Shown: positions 24,727 to 33,836 of the stretch, one piece after another | Layout of the letters: each line of letters opens with the position of its first letter | How positions within the stretch are numbered: position 1 is the first letter of the stretch | From: UBA4844 sp050943255 | Lineage (GTDB): Bacteria > Bacillota > Syntrophomonadia > Syntrophomonadales > Syntrophomonadaceae | Assembly: GCA_050943255.1 (NCBI GenBank) | Contig: JBMNOV010000004.1 | Span: 1-64,000, forward strand | Length of the DNA stretch: 64,000 nucleotides | Direction of reading: 5' to 3' | Translations under genes and position numbers: made by a program | The notes under the pieces: model-generated | Database searches by the model: none | What the model was told of the DNA's origin: nothing | What the model saw: the letters and a program-made list of their open reading frames with translations, nothing else

Positions 24727-25494
24727 TTACCCCCGGTTCATCTGATAAATAAGACGTAATCCTTCCAGGGTAAGGAAATCATCAATTATAGTAATAACAT
24801 CGGTTTCCTGTGCAATCACTGGTGCCAGCCCGCCGGTGGCAATTACTTGGAGCTGGCCGTTAATTTCCTTTTTCATCCGGCTGATTATCCCTTCAACTTG
24901 ACCTGCAAAGCCATATATTATCCCGACCTGCATGCTGGCAATGGTGTTGGGTCCAATAAAGGATGGGGGTTTAATTAATTCTACCCGGGGAAGTTTAGCA
25001 GCTTTTTCTGCCAGAGCGTCAGTTGCCGTAACTATTCCCGGAGCTATAGCTCCACCCAGGTAATCGCCTTTTTCATTTACTACACAAAAAGTAGTAGCAG
25101 TGCCAAAATCCACTATTATTATAGGTCCACCATATTTATGATAAGCGGCTACCGCATTTACAACCCGGTCAGCACCCAATTCATTAGGATTATCATATTT
25201 TATGGTCAAATTTGTTTTAACTTTAGAATCTATTATTAAGGGCTGACAGGAAAGATACTTTTGGCCAAAACTTGCTATTTCCTTTATTACCGCCGGTACA
25301 ACTGATGATATTGCTACTCCCCTGACTTCTTTGAATCCTAATTTCTGATAGTCAAATAGTCCCTTAACTAGTACACCGTACTCATCACAGGTCCGCCTGC
25401 TGTCGGTACGAATTCGCCAGTGGGTTTTAAGGTTATCCCCGTCAAATAGTCCGATAGTTATATTAGTATTACCAACATCAAATACCAATAACAT
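24727..25494 (-). CDS. coaX: Type III pantothenate kinase
   Basis: CoaX of 255 aa phosphorylates pantothenate in the first step from pantothenate to CoA. It has the ASKHA fold with DVGNTNITIGLFDGD (phosphate loop), ELGADRVVNAVAAYHKYG, IIVDFGTATTFCVVNEKGDY and a C-terminal IATGGLAPVIA. Length is normal. AAGGAGGAG precedes the ATG. It acts after the panB-panC-panD enzymes encoded about 8 kb away. A TGGTATAAT extended -10 lies upstream, and dusB follows with a 2-nt gap. Confidence 0.95.
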   Translation of the reverse strand: MLLVFDVGNTNITIGLFDGDNLKTHWRIRTDSRRTCDEYGVLVKGLFDYQKLGFKEVRGVAISSVVPAVIKEIASFGQKYLSCQPLIIDSKVKTNLTIKYDNPNELGADRVVNAVAAYHKYGGPIIIVDFGTATTFCVVNEKGDYLGGAIAPGIVTATDALAEKAAKLPRVELIKPPSFIGPNTIASMQVGIIYGFAGQVEGIISRMKKEINGQLQVIATGGLAPVIAQETDVITIIDDFLTLEGLRLIYQMNRG

Positions 25495-25551
25495 CCAAGC
25501 TCCTCCTTAAAATAACGGCAAAAGCTACTGTCCGATTCTCTGATGTTGGCT

Positions 25552-25560
25552 ATTATACCA
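25552..25560 (-). promoter_or_regulatory. Possible extended -10 promoter of coaX-dusB
   Basis: Minus-strand TGGTATAAT (25552-25560), an extended -10 match about 60 nt before the coaX start. No good -35 was found. Confidence 0.45.
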
Positions 25561-25591
25561 CAAAGGCAAAACTTTATAACTAGATTTTATA

Positions 25592-26143
25592 TTAGTAATC
25601 CAGCCTTTTGGCTAACTCTCGCCCCAACAGTGCTGCTATTATAACCTTGACTAGATCCATAGTAAAAAACGGTATAAAACCTATCTGGATTACTCGCAGT
25701 ACATCAACACTGCTTTGCAGGTAATAATTAAGAATAATATACATATAAGGCAGGCCTAAAGCATTATAAATTAATACTCCGGCAACACCAGCAAGTAGAA
25801 AATTTATTAGACCTCCGCATTTATTCAGTAGTTTTGATTGTACCCAAGCAGCCGGGGCAAATCCCAATATAAAACCAAAACTAGGCAGAAATATATAAGC
25901 TGGTCCCCCATAGGGGGGACTGGAAAATACAGGAATTCCAATTAACCCAAGTAAAAGGTAGGCTAACATACTTAAGAAAGCTGCCCGAGGGGATAAAATA
26001 TAAGCAGCCAGTAACATTACCAGGGGTTGCAAGCTAAAGGGAATTACTACCACAGGCTGAAAAATACGTACCATAATTGTAACAACACACATTATGGCGG
26101 TAAACATTGCCGCTAACACTATTTCACGAGTTGATATTTTCAT
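25592..26143 (-). CDS. bioY: Biotin transporter BioY
   Basis: Substrate-binding membrane subunit of 183 aa for biotin uptake, either alone or with an ECF energising module, which is not encoded nearby. Five to six membrane segments are present, with family motifs at VIPFSLQPLVMLLAAYILSP, LLGLIGIPVFSSPPYGGPAY and FILGFAPAAW. AGGAGAGGAG precedes the ATG. A good BirA operator lies 18-50 nt upstream, so biotin repression is expected. No biotin synthesis genes are in the window. Confidence 0.92.
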   Translation of the reverse strand: MKISTREIVLAAMFTAIMCVVTIMVRIFQPVVVIPFSLQPLVMLLAAYILSPRAAFLSMLAYLLLGLIGIPVFSSPPYGGPAYIFLPSFGFILGFAPAAWVQSKLLNKCGGLINFLLAGVAGVLIYNALGLPYMYIILNYYLQSSVDVLRVIQIGFIPFFTMDLVKVIIAALLGRELAKRLDY

Positions 26144-26160
26144 ATATTACTCCTCTCCTG

Positions 26161-26193
26161 TTGTTAACCCAAATATTATCATATAGTTAACAA
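26161..26193 (-). promoter_or_regulatory. BirA operator upstream of bioY
   Basis: TTGTTAACC (26161-26169) and AGTTAACAA (26185-26193) form a near-perfect dyad with a 15-bp spacer. This is the known geometry of BirA-biotinyl-AMP binding sites. It sits immediately upstream of the bioY ribosome site. Confidence 0.8.
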
Positions 26194-26228
26194 TATTAAA
26201 ATACTCATAAACATCTAAAATAATTGTT

Positions 26229-27281
26229 TTACAAACCTCGATTTTTAGCTATTAGAGCCACTTGCTGCAGGTGCTCGTGAAGGTTTTCCGGTGTGACTAA
26301 AACCCCAAAATCCCAGGGTATGCCGGTATCCTCATAACCCATAATGCGGTGAGCTATTAAGGTGCCTATACTCGGGTAAAAATGGCTGGCATCATAATAG
26401 TTCTTAAGGTCATTAGTAACAGAATTGGGATACATAAAGTTATAAATCTCCCCATTAGCTTCTACACAATCATGAATCCAGTGCTCATAATCCTTCAACC
26501 GGCCCTGCTCAACCAGCAAATCGAATAACAGGCTCGAGCTGGGGGTAGTGAATATTATAAAGCGGGTTTGGGGGTTTTCCTTTTTTAGTAGTTTTATTAT
26601 TGGTTTTATACTTTCGTACTGGTAATTAGACCCGTAAACTTTTTCCCCATACCATTTAAGGTTATTATTAATTAACCACTCTCTATCTGCAGGGTCAGGT
26701 GCCACCAGATTCTTAATATTAGCCCGGTTGTAAGCAAAACTGATAGGAATACCTTGGCGTGATGCTTCGTAATTTTTATAGGCATATTTTAATACATCAG
26801 TCGATAGCAAAGTTTTGAAGCGATAGCCTAGCTCTTGTGATTGTTCGAAATAATAGGAAGGCGGTTCAAGTTGGGTGGAAAGTTCAAGATTTTTATTGGT
26901 GGCAAAAAAGTCCAAGCCTAAAATGATATAGTCAAAATCTCTTCCCACTTGCTTTTTGGCATAATTAATATAATCCCGATATTCATGGGGAAGCATATTA
27001 TTTTGAGCATAATTAAAGGCCTTAACTTGCTCAAAATCGTACTGGCTTATATAGGTAACCCTGCTACTCCCTAGAATAAGAGCATTATAATCATGACTGC
27101 CAAAGGTAATTAGATTAGTCTTTTGCTGTCTCTCATTAAATGATAATTGCATCTGGTTATATTTATGGGTATGTTGAAAATTCCATAGGGGATCAATAAC
27201 AAAATTGAACGCGGCAATAGCTAAGAGGGGTATTAGTATGAGGCTTATAGTTAGTATTGTCCATCTTTTGTAGGTATCCAT
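26229..27281 (-). CDS. SGNH/AlgX-like partner of the MBOAT acyltransferase
   Basis: Membrane-anchored extracytoplasmic protein of 350 aa. One N-terminal membrane segment (residues 8-28) is followed by a soluble SGNH-hydrolase-like domain: ALILGSSRVTYISQYDF holds the likely Ser nucleophile, DYIILGLDFF the middle block, and DASHFYPSIGTLIAHRIMGY the Asp-x-x-His end of the triad. Such proteins transfer acetyl groups from MBOAT proteins to polysaccharide (alginate, peptidoglycan and related systems). GGAGG lies 13 nt before the ATG. The gene follows the MBOAT gene by 189 bp on the same strand. The substrate is unknown; the nearby surface-glycan loci are candidates. Confidence 0.7.
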   Translation of the reverse strand: MDTYKRWTILTISLILIPLLAIAAFNFVIDPLWNFQHTHKYNQMQLSFNERQQKTNLITFGSHDYNALILGSSRVTYISQYDFEQVKAFNYAQNNMLPHEYRDYINYAKKQVGRDFDYIILGLDFFATNKNLELSTQLEPPSYYFEQSQELGYRFKTLLSTDVLKYAYKNYEASRQGIPISFAYNRANIKNLVAPDPADREWLINNNLKWYGEKVYGSNYQYESIKPIIKLLKKENPQTRFIIFTTPSSSLLFDLLVEQGRLKDYEHWIHDCVEANGEIYNFMYPNSVTNDLKNYYDASHFYPSIGTLIAHRIMGYEDTGIPWDFGVLVTPENLHEHLQQVALIAKNRGL

Positions 27282-27470
27282 GCTAGTTAAACGGCCTCCG
27301 CCTATTATTATGTAAGCTAATTAGAAATAGACGCAGATAACACTGGTCCTTTAGACATACAGAATAACACAGATTTATCAATTTTAAAAAGTGATATTAG
27401 CGCACTTACTCTATTTCTTTAATGGTTGCGTGTGCTCTATTTGGATATGCATGCAGACACGGGTGGTAAT

Positions 27471-28919
27471 TTAGAAATTTACATAAATAAACTCGCTGAC
27501 CCTAGTCAGGCTGAGTATAGCTATAACCGCCAGAGCAGCTGTAAATGCAGCATTAGCCAGGGATGGTTTACAGTTTTCTTTTAACTCCAAAGAATTCTTC
27601 ATAAAAAGCACGAGCAAAATACATAATATTATGATAGCAACTGCCTGGTGAAGATAATCCTCCATTAAAAACCCGCCGAAACTGACATTATACCTGGTCA
27701 GAAAACCAAATATACCTGCTATTGATTCTGGTAATATAACCCCATTTAACCCTAACATAGCCTGCAAAACCTGTATAGCTTCTTCGAAACTCGGGGCGCG
27801 GAAAAAAACCCAGGTAATATTTATAAAGTTAAAGGTAATAAACCAGGCTATAGTTTTATTCATACTAATACCTGTTTTCTGCCAGATACGATGAATTACC
27901 AGAGCCATTCCGTGCAAAAAGCCCCAGAATATAAAGGTCCAAGCGGCTCCATGCCATAACCCGCCAATTATAAAAGTAAGTATTAGATTGCGATAAAGCC
28001 TAAACTTCCCTTTCCGGTTGCCCCCCAGGGGTATATAAATATAATCTCGCAAGAAACGGCTCAAACTGATGTGCCAGCGTCTCCAGAAGTCCTGAATACT
28101 TATTGCCTTATAGGGCGAATTGAAGTTTATCGGGAGTTTTAGATTAAGCATCAGCGCTGCGCCCAAGGCCATATCGGTGTAACCGCTAAAATCGAAATAT
28201 AACTGCAGGGTATAGGAGAGAGAAGTTACCCACCCTTCGATTAAGGTTAGGCTATGAGCAGAATCAAATCCAAAATTCGCCCATACCGCCAGAGTATCGG
28301 CAATAACTACCTTTTTGAATAAACCTATACTAAATAGAAATATTCCAGATGCTATATTAAGGTAATCGGGAGCCTTCAAGGCTGGGTTGTTATACTGTTC
28401 AGCTACTTCATGATCACGTACTATGGGACCTGAGAGCAAATAGGGAAAAAAGGTAACTAGGAGCAGGTAATCGATAATACCTTTGCGCTGAACCTCACCC
28501 CGGTAAGTATCTACCAGGTAAGCAATCTGGACAAAAGTAAAAAAGCTTATAGCAACAGGTAAGGCAATTTGCAGATATAATATATCATTTGCCAAAAAGT
28601 AATTCAGGTTATTTATTAGAAAATTCGTGTATTTGAAATAACCTAAGAAAAATATATTAAATATTAATCCCAAGCTTAACCAGAGTCGATTCCTTTTTAA
28701 TCTATGGGAAATCATAAGCCGGGCAATAAGGTAATTAACCGTTATTGACCCCAGTATTAGCGGCAGGTAGTAGATGCTAAAACAGCCATAAAAAAAGAGT
28801 GAACTAATTACTAACCATCCTTTACCAGCCGTTATCCACCCTTTCCGGTTTAGCAAAAAATATATAACTATTGTGAAGGGCAAAAATACAAATATAAACT
28901 CATAAGAATTAAAAGGCAT
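27471..28919 (-). CDS. MBOAT family O-acyltransferase
   Basis: Polytopic membrane acyltransferase of 482 aa of the AlgI/PatA/DltB type. Family signatures are FFPYLLSGPIVRDHEV, LYFDFSGYTDMALGAALMLN, SIQDFWRRWHISLSRFLRDY, IYIPLGGNRKG and the catalytic-His segment IIGGLWHGAAWTFIFWGFLH. It would pass acyl groups, probably acetyl, from the cytoplasm to an exported polymer, with the downstream SGNH-like protein completing the transfer. AAGGGA precedes the ATG by about 10 nt. It begins 60 bp after nadC, separated by an inverted repeat, and may have its own expression. Confidence 0.9.
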   Translation of the reverse strand: MPFNSYEFIFVFLPFTIVIYFLLNRKGWITAGKGWLVISSLFFYGCFSIYYLPLILGSITVNYLIARLMISHRLKRNRLWLSLGLIFNIFFLGYFKYTNFLINNLNYFLANDILYLQIALPVAISFFTFVQIAYLVDTYRGEVQRKGIIDYLLLVTFFPYLLSGPIVRDHEVAEQYNNPALKAPDYLNIASGIFLFSIGLFKKVVIADTLAVWANFGFDSAHSLTLIEGWVTSLSYTLQLYFDFSGYTDMALGAALMLNLKLPINFNSPYKAISIQDFWRRWHISLSRFLRDYIYIPLGGNRKGKFRLYRNLILTFIIGGLWHGAAWTFIFWGFLHGMALVIHRIWQKTGISMNKTIAWFITFNFINITWVFFRAPSFEEAIQVLQAMLGLNGVILPESIAGIFGFLTRYNVSFGGFLMEDYLHQAVAIIILCILLVLFMKNSLELKENCKPSLANAAFTAALAVIAILSLTRVSEFIYVNF

Positions 28920-28936
28920 TGTTTATGTTCCCTTCT

Positions 28937-28988
28937 GATAGTTGACAGGGATAAAAGGGGAATTAAGAAAGACCCCCTGTCAACTATC
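28937..28988 (-). repeat. 14-bp inverted repeat between nadC and the MBOAT gene
   Basis: GATAGTTGACAGGG (28937-28950) is the exact reverse complement of 28975-28988, with a 24-nt loop. The right arm contains the nadC stop codon and last codons. Nested inside, GGGG can pair with CCCC followed by TTTT on the minus strand, giving a shorter terminator-like alternative. Confidence 0.65.
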
Positions 28989-29831
28989 AACTGTACCTGT
29001 CGCAGTGATGTTAAAACTAATATCTAAACTAGCGGCAGAGTGGGTTAATGCTCCCGAGGAAATAAGGTCAACCCCGCTTTTGGCTACTTCGACCAGGGTT
29101 TCTTCATTTATTCCCCCAGAAGCCTCCAATATTGCCCGGCCGGCGGTAATTTCAACTGCCTGTTTGATCTCTTCTATTTTCATATTATCCAGAAGGATGA
29201 TATCGGCCCGGGCCTCCAGAGCTTGTTCCAGCTGTTCCAGGTTTTCTACTTCTATCTCAATCTTTATAGTATGGGGAATCTTCTTACGGGCATCTGATAC
29301 TGCCCGGGCAATGCTGCCGACTGCTTTTATATGATTATCTTTAATCATTACCCCATCATATAACCCAAAGCGATGGTTACGAGCACCACCTACAGATACT
29401 GCATATTTTTCCAAAGATCTAAGACCAGGGGTAGTTTTACGAGTATCCACCAGCTCGACTGGCAAGTATTTTATCATATCTACCATCTGCCGGGTTTTGC
29501 TGGCGATCCCAGATAATCGCTGCAAAAAATTAAGTGCCACCCGTTCGCCGGTAAGAAGGGTCATGGCTTTTCCCGTAACTCGTGCTATTAGGTCATTTGC
29601 CTCCAGGGTATCACCATCATTTTTAAACATTATAAAATTTATGTCTGGTTCAAGATATTGGTAGACTGCGCGGGAAACCTGTATCCCTGCTAGTACCCCT
29701 TTACTTTTGGCCACAAAAACCCCAGAAGCCTGCATATCCTCAGGAATAAGACTCATTGTAGTTAAATCCCCATGTCCTATATCCTCTTGCAGAGCTCGTT
29801 TAATAATATCCTTTAACCCAATATACTCCAT
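28980..29831 (-). CDS. nadC: Nicotinate-nucleotide pyrophosphorylase (carboxylating)
   Basis: Quinolinate phosphoribosyltransferase of 283 aa converts quinolinate and PRPP to nicotinate mononucleotide with CO2 loss. The motifs VELVDTRKTTPGLRSLEKYA, VGGARNHRFGLYDGVMIKDN and LLDNMKIEEIKQAVEI (phosphate site) are intact, as is the N-terminal DIGHGDLTTM. GGAGG precedes the ATG. It is the last of nadA-nadB-nadC, in pathway order on the minus strand with short gaps, so the three form the de novo NAD unit. Confidence 0.96.
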   Translation of the reverse strand: MEYIGLKDIIKRALQEDIGHGDLTTMSLIPEDMQASGVFVAKSKGVLAGIQVSRAVYQYLEPDINFIMFKNDGDTLEANDLIARVTGKAMTLLTGERVALNFLQRLSGIASKTRQMVDMIKYLPVELVDTRKTTPGLRSLEKYAVSVGGARNHRFGLYDGVMIKDNHIKAVGSIARAVSDARKKIPHTIKIEIEVENLEQLEQALEARADIILLDNMKIEEIKQAVEITAGRAILEASGGINEETLVEVAKSGVDLISSGALTHSAASLDISFNITATGTVDS

Positions 29832-29887
29832 TAGAACCTCCGTTTAATTTGCCACAGGTCTATTCCGACTTTTTATCTCCCTCATGC

Positions 29888-31489
29888 TCAGCAATTAACA
29901 AAACTAGTATGTTTCAGCCATCTGAGATTATCACGCTGGGGATAATCGGAGCGGAAGTGCCCACCACGGCTTTCCTTGCGCCACAAAGCAGCCTGTATGA
30001 TTATCCTGGCTACAGTAAGCATGTTATTTACTTCATAATAAGCTAATAGATCTTCGCCCCGGCAGAGATTATTATGCAGGTATTCAACCAGGTAATTTGC
30101 CTCTTTTAATTCTTTTTCATTTCGTATTATTCCCACTTTATTCCACATTATTTCCTGCAAGCGGGGTTTACATTCATAGGGGGTTAGGGTGTTATTTGCA
30201 GGCTGACTAACACTAGTGGGATCGAACTGGCGAAATATCTCATCAACCTTGATAGTACGGCGGTAAAGTATCTCTTCCACCTTATCAACTATACGCTGGC
30301 CAAAGACGATACCCTCAAGCAAGGAATTACTAGCCAGGCGGTTAGCTCCGTGTACTCCAGTACAAGCAGCTTCTCCACAGCAGTATAATCCATATACCCC
30401 GGTTTCACCATGAGTATTAGTCCATACTCCTCCCATGGTATAATGAGCTGCTGGTGATACTGGTACATAATCACGGCTAATATCTATGCCACGTTGCAGG
30501 CAGGTACGGTAAATATTGGGGAAACGGGCAGTTACCTGCGGTATCGCTGTCATATCCAAATACACATATTCCCCGCCATTATCATTTATTTCACTTAGAA
30601 TTGCCCGGGATACAACATCTCGCGGTGCCAATTCCTGCAAATGATGATATTTATGCATAAACCTTTGGCCTTGCTGGTTATATAATAATCCTCCTTCTCC
30701 CCGAACCGCCTCAGAAATTAAGAATCTTTGGGTATCATGACTAAAAAGTACTGTCGGGTGGAATTGAATAAATTCCAAATCGGTAAGACGACAACCAGCT
30801 CTAAAACAAGCAGCCATCCCATCTGCGGTAGCCACATCAGGATTGGTGGTATTTCTATATAGTTGTCCTGCTCCCCCGGTAGCAACTATAGTAGCCCGGG
30901 CAGCATACAATAGCTGGGTGTGGCTGTTAGCGTCGTATACTAAAGCACCATAACACTCCCGCCCATTAGATGCAGTAAGTAAATCTACCAAAAATTGATT
31001 CTCAACTATATTTATGTCCGGATTTTGTTCACAGCGTTTTACCAGGGCTATGCGTATGGCTTCACCGGTAGCATCAGCTGCATGCAAAATACGTGCCCGG
31101 CTATGAGCTCCCTCCCTAGTTAAGGATATAGAGCCATCTTTCATATCAAACTGGGCTCCAGCCTGGATAAGTTCTCTTACCCGATCTGGTCCTTCTCTGA
31201 CTAGTACGTCTACCGCTTCTATATCACAAAGGCCCGCACCAGCTTCCAATGTATCCTCCAAGTGCAAAAAAGGGGAATCCTCTTCATGAACAGCAGCAGC
31301 GATTCCCCCCTGAGCAAGACCGGTATTAGAATCTTTAATTGTTTTCTTGGTTAATACTACAACCTTTCCATAAGCTACAGCCTTCAATGCGGTAAAAAGA
31401 CCAGCGATCCCTCCACCAATAATTAAAAAATCTGTATTAACTACCGGTGTCCCTGGAGTAAGAACTCCAATATATCTGGTGGTAATCAT
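29888..31489 (-). CDS. nadB: L-aspartate oxidase
   Basis: FAD enzyme of 533 aa that oxidises L-aspartate to iminoaspartate for NadA. The dinucleotide-binding start is FLIIGGGIAGLFTALKAVAY; substrate and FAD segments include GLAQGGIAAAV, EFIQFHPTVLF, HYTMGGVWTNTHGETGVYGL and GANRLASNSLLEGIVFGQRI. The C-terminal succinate-dehydrogenase-flavoprotein-like helical domain is complete. In anaerobes fumarate usually replaces oxygen as the electron acceptor. The Shine-Dalgarno is weak (AGAG about 11 nt before ATG 31489), and no better start exists before the FAD motif. It lies 69 bp after nadA. Confidence 0.95.
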   Translation of the reverse strand: MITTRYIGVLTPGTPVVNTDFLIIGGGIAGLFTALKAVAYGKVVVLTKKTIKDSNTGLAQGGIAAAVHEEDSPFLHLEDTLEAGAGLCDIEAVDVLVREGPDRVRELIQAGAQFDMKDGSISLTREGAHSRARILHAADATGEAIRIALVKRCEQNPDINIVENQFLVDLLTASNGRECYGALVYDANSHTQLLYAARATIVATGGAGQLYRNTTNPDVATADGMAACFRAGCRLTDLEFIQFHPTVLFSHDTQRFLISEAVRGEGGLLYNQQGQRFMHKYHHLQELAPRDVVSRAILSEINDNGGEYVYLDMTAIPQVTARFPNIYRTCLQRGIDISRDYVPVSPAAHYTMGGVWTNTHGETGVYGLYCCGEAACTGVHGANRLASNSLLEGIVFGQRIVDKVEEILYRRTIKVDEIFRQFDPTSVSQPANNTLTPYECKPRLQEIMWNKVGIIRNEKELKEANYLVEYLHNNLCRGEDLLAYYEVNNMLTVARIIIQAALWRKESRGGHFRSDYPQRDNLRWLKHTSFVNC

Positions 31490-31558
31490 ACAACAATTCT
31501 CTTTTCTTCAAGAAGTCCTTCACCCGAACCTGGATATTTCTTAACTTTCTCTTAGTCT

Positions 31559-32467
31559 TTAACTAATACTAATCATTCTATCCAGAGTCTGGTATGCCTT
31601 TTGACGAATATTTTCGTCAACTTCTATTTTATTTTCTAAATACTTTAATGATTCAGCCAGTTTTTCCAGTGATGTCAGTTTCATGTCATGACAGCGGAAT
31701 TCCTGCCTGGCTAAATAAAATATCTTATCAGGGCAATTTTTCTGTAAAGTATACAAAAACCCTTCTTCTGTGCCTATAATAAATTCTCTATCCATACTTG
31801 ACTTTACATAGTTTAATATACCAGCAGTTGATCTGACAGCATCAGCAAGTCCAATCACATCGGGAGCACATTCCGGGTGTACTACAACTTTGGCTCCGGG
31901 ATGAAGCTTTACCAATTCCTGAACTTCCTTACCCCGTAACTGGTCATGAACCGGACAGCATCCTTCCCATAAAATCATTTTTCTTCCGGTTTGGCTCTGG
32001 ATATATGCTCCAAGATTACGGTCAGGAACAAATATTATTGTCTTATCTTCCGGTATAGATCTAACCACATTTATCGCATTAGCCGAAGTACAGCATATAT
32101 CACTCTCCGCCTTAACCTCGGCTGTAGAATTAACATAACAAACAACAACTGCCCCAGGATACTTTTCCTTTAAGGCTCTTAAATCTTGGCCGGAAATCAT
32201 TTTAGCCATTTCACAGCCAGCTTTTTTTTCAGGTAATAGTACAACTTTATCAGGGCTTAAGATTTTGGCACTTTCAGCCATAAAACTTACGCCGCAAAAG
32301 ACTATAATACTGGCATCAGTTGCTGCAGCCTGACGTGCTAGTTGCAAAGAATCACCCACAAAATCAGCAACATCCTGAATTTCAGGCAACTGGTAGTAAT
32401 GTGCCAGTATTAAAGCATTAAGTTCCTGCTTTCTCCTAGCTATATACTCATGCAAGGTATCCGTCAT
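31559..32467 (-). CDS. nadA: Quinolinate synthase
   Basis: 4Fe-4S enzyme of 302 aa condensing iminoaspartate with dihydroxyacetone phosphate to quinolinate. The three pseudo-repeats and likely cluster cysteines are seen in VFCGVSFMAESAKIL, ICCTSANAINVVRS and a later GTEEGFLYTLQKNCPDKIF. HYYQLPEIQDVADFVGDSLQ near the N-terminus binds substrate. Length is that of the compact, short-form NadA. AGGAGG lies 11 nt before the ATG. First of nadA-nadB-nadC and 58 bp after panD, whose substrate is also aspartate. Confidence 0.95.
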   Translation of the reverse strand: MTDTLHEYIARRKQELNALILAHYYQLPEIQDVADFVGDSLQLARQAAATDASIIVFCGVSFMAESAKILSPDKVVLLPEKKAGCEMAKMISGQDLRALKEKYPGAVVVCYVNSTAEVKAESDICCTSANAINVVRSIPEDKTIIFVPDRNLGAYIQSQTGRKMILWEGCCPVHDQLRGKEVQELVKLHPGAKVVVHPECAPDVIGLADAVRSTAGILNYVKSSMDREFIIGTEEGFLYTLQKNCPDKIFYLARQEFRCHDMKLTSLEKLAESLKYLENKIEVDENIRQKAYQTLDRMISIS

Positions 32468-32525
32468 TTAATTCGATATCCTCCTAGGAAGAAATACCCC
32501 AAGCTTATGCAACCATTAAATTAGC

Positions 32526-32915
32526 TTAGCTATCCCCCTGGCTTTCCTCATAACGACCATGACATACTTTTTTAATAGTGTTGTTTTCACCTATAAACAC
32601 CAGCCTGGGCTTATAGCCAGCACACTCCTCGTCCTCCAAAATAGTATAGGTAAGAATAATAACTACATCACCTTTTTGTACCAGACGGGCTGCAGCCCCA
32701 TTTAAACAAATAACTCCAGAACCAGGTTCACCTTCAATTACATAGGTCTCAAAACGTGCACCATTATTATTGTTTACTATAGTTACTTTCTCATTCGCCA
32801 CTATATCAGCAGCATCCATTATATCCTTGTCAATAGTAATACTTCCTACATAATTTAGAGACGCATCGGTAACTATGGCGCGATGAATTTTAGATTTCAA
32901 CATATAACGAAGCAC
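32526..32915 (-). CDS. panD: Aspartate 1-decarboxylase
   Basis: Pyruvoyl enzyme of 129 aa making beta-alanine from aspartate. Self-cleavage occurs at the Gly-Ser of LNYVGSITID (residues about 24-25), leaving the pyruvoyl group on the beta chain. EPGSGVICLNGAAARLVQKG is the conserved C-terminal core. The start is GTG 32915, with GGAGGTG 8 nt upstream, giving the usual N-terminus LRYMLKSKIHRA. The gene follows panC by 5 nt, so panB-panC-panD are one unit. The C-terminal tail with two His/Cys residues (VCHGRYEESQGDS) is a little longer than usual. Confidence 0.95.
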   Translation of the reverse strand: MLRYMLKSKIHRAIVTDASLNYVGSITIDKDIMDAADIVANEKVTIVNNNNGARFETYVIEGEPGSGVICLNGAAARLVQKGDVVIILTYTILEDEECAGYKPRLVFIGENNTIKKVCHGRYEESQGDS

Positions 32916-32920
32916 TGATT

Positions 32921-33769
32921 CTACACCTCCACCACCAGGTTATCAATTAATCTAGTCTTCCCAAACTTAACTGCTAATGCTACTAATACTTTACCATTAA
33001 CCTTTTCTATTGGGGTAAGATCTTCTGCATTTAAGATCTCGATGTAATCAATTTTCGCCTGAGGGCTTTTAAGTATCATCTCTTTAATACTATCTAAAAG
33101 CCTGTTTACATCCCTCTCCCCTTTAATAATTTGCTCTTGGGCCATTAAAAGTGACTTATTCAATATAAGTGCTTGTTGCCTCTCATTAGGATTTAGATAA
33201 ACGTTGCGCGAACTTAAAGCGAGCCCATCATGTTCTCTTACAATTGGAACTCCAACAATCTCTAAAGGAAAATTAAGCTCCTTTACCATTTTTTTAATTA
33301 TCATTAATTGTTGCATATCCTTTTGCCCGAAAAAGGCTTTAACCGGCAAACATACGTGAAATAGCTTCGTACAGACCGTAGTAACTCCATTAAAATGGCC
33401 AGGGCGGGAGGCTCCGCACATTCTTTCGCCAATCGTGCCTCTCACCTCAACACTGCTGCTATAATCTCTTGGGTACATTTCCTGGGCTGAAGGTGCAAAA
33501 ACAATATCTACCCCGGCATTCTCCAATAAATTGCAATCACGGTTAAGGTCCCGGGGATATTCCTCGAAATCTTCCCCCTGTCCAAATTGTATAGGATTTA
33601 CAAATATACTCACAACCACTAAATCACACATCTTACGCGCGGTCTTAACCAGCGCCATATGCCCGTCATGCAGGTACCCCATAGTGGGGACAAGTCCTAT
33701 CTCTTTCCCCTGTCTACGTTCATTTTGTGAGTAATTTTGCATTTCTTTGATGTTGTCAATAATCCGCAT
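32921..33769 (-). CDS. panC: Pantothenate synthetase (pantoate-beta-alanine ligase)
   Basis: ATP-dependent ligase of 282 aa that joins pantoate and beta-alanine to pantothenate through pantoyl adenylate. It shows VPTMGYLHDGHMALVKTARK (HIGH-like), FVNPIQFGQGEDFEEYPRDL, AFFGQKDMQQLMIIKKMVKE, and the KMSKS-like SSRNVYLNP. GGGGGA precedes the ATG. It lies between panB and panD. PanD supplies its beta-alanine, and CoaX, encoded elsewhere in the window, uses its product. Confidence 0.96.
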   Translation of the reverse strand: MRIIDNIKEMQNYSQNERRQGKEIGLVPTMGYLHDGHMALVKTARKMCDLVVVSIFVNPIQFGQGEDFEEYPRDLNRDCNLLENAGVDIVFAPSAQEMYPRDYSSSVEVRGTIGERMCGASRPGHFNGVTTVCTKLFHVCLPVKAFFGQKDMQQLMIIKKMVKELNFPLEIVGVPIVREHDGLALSSRNVYLNPNERQQALILNKSLLMAQEQIIKGERDVNRLLDSIKEMILKSPQAKIDYIEILNAEDLTPIEKVNGKVLVALAVKFGKTRLIDNLVVEV

Positions 33770-33836
33770 AATGTCCCCCGTTGTTTGGCTTTGATTTAGC
33801 CAGGCAGGATATACAGCTGCCCGGCTAAATAAATTC

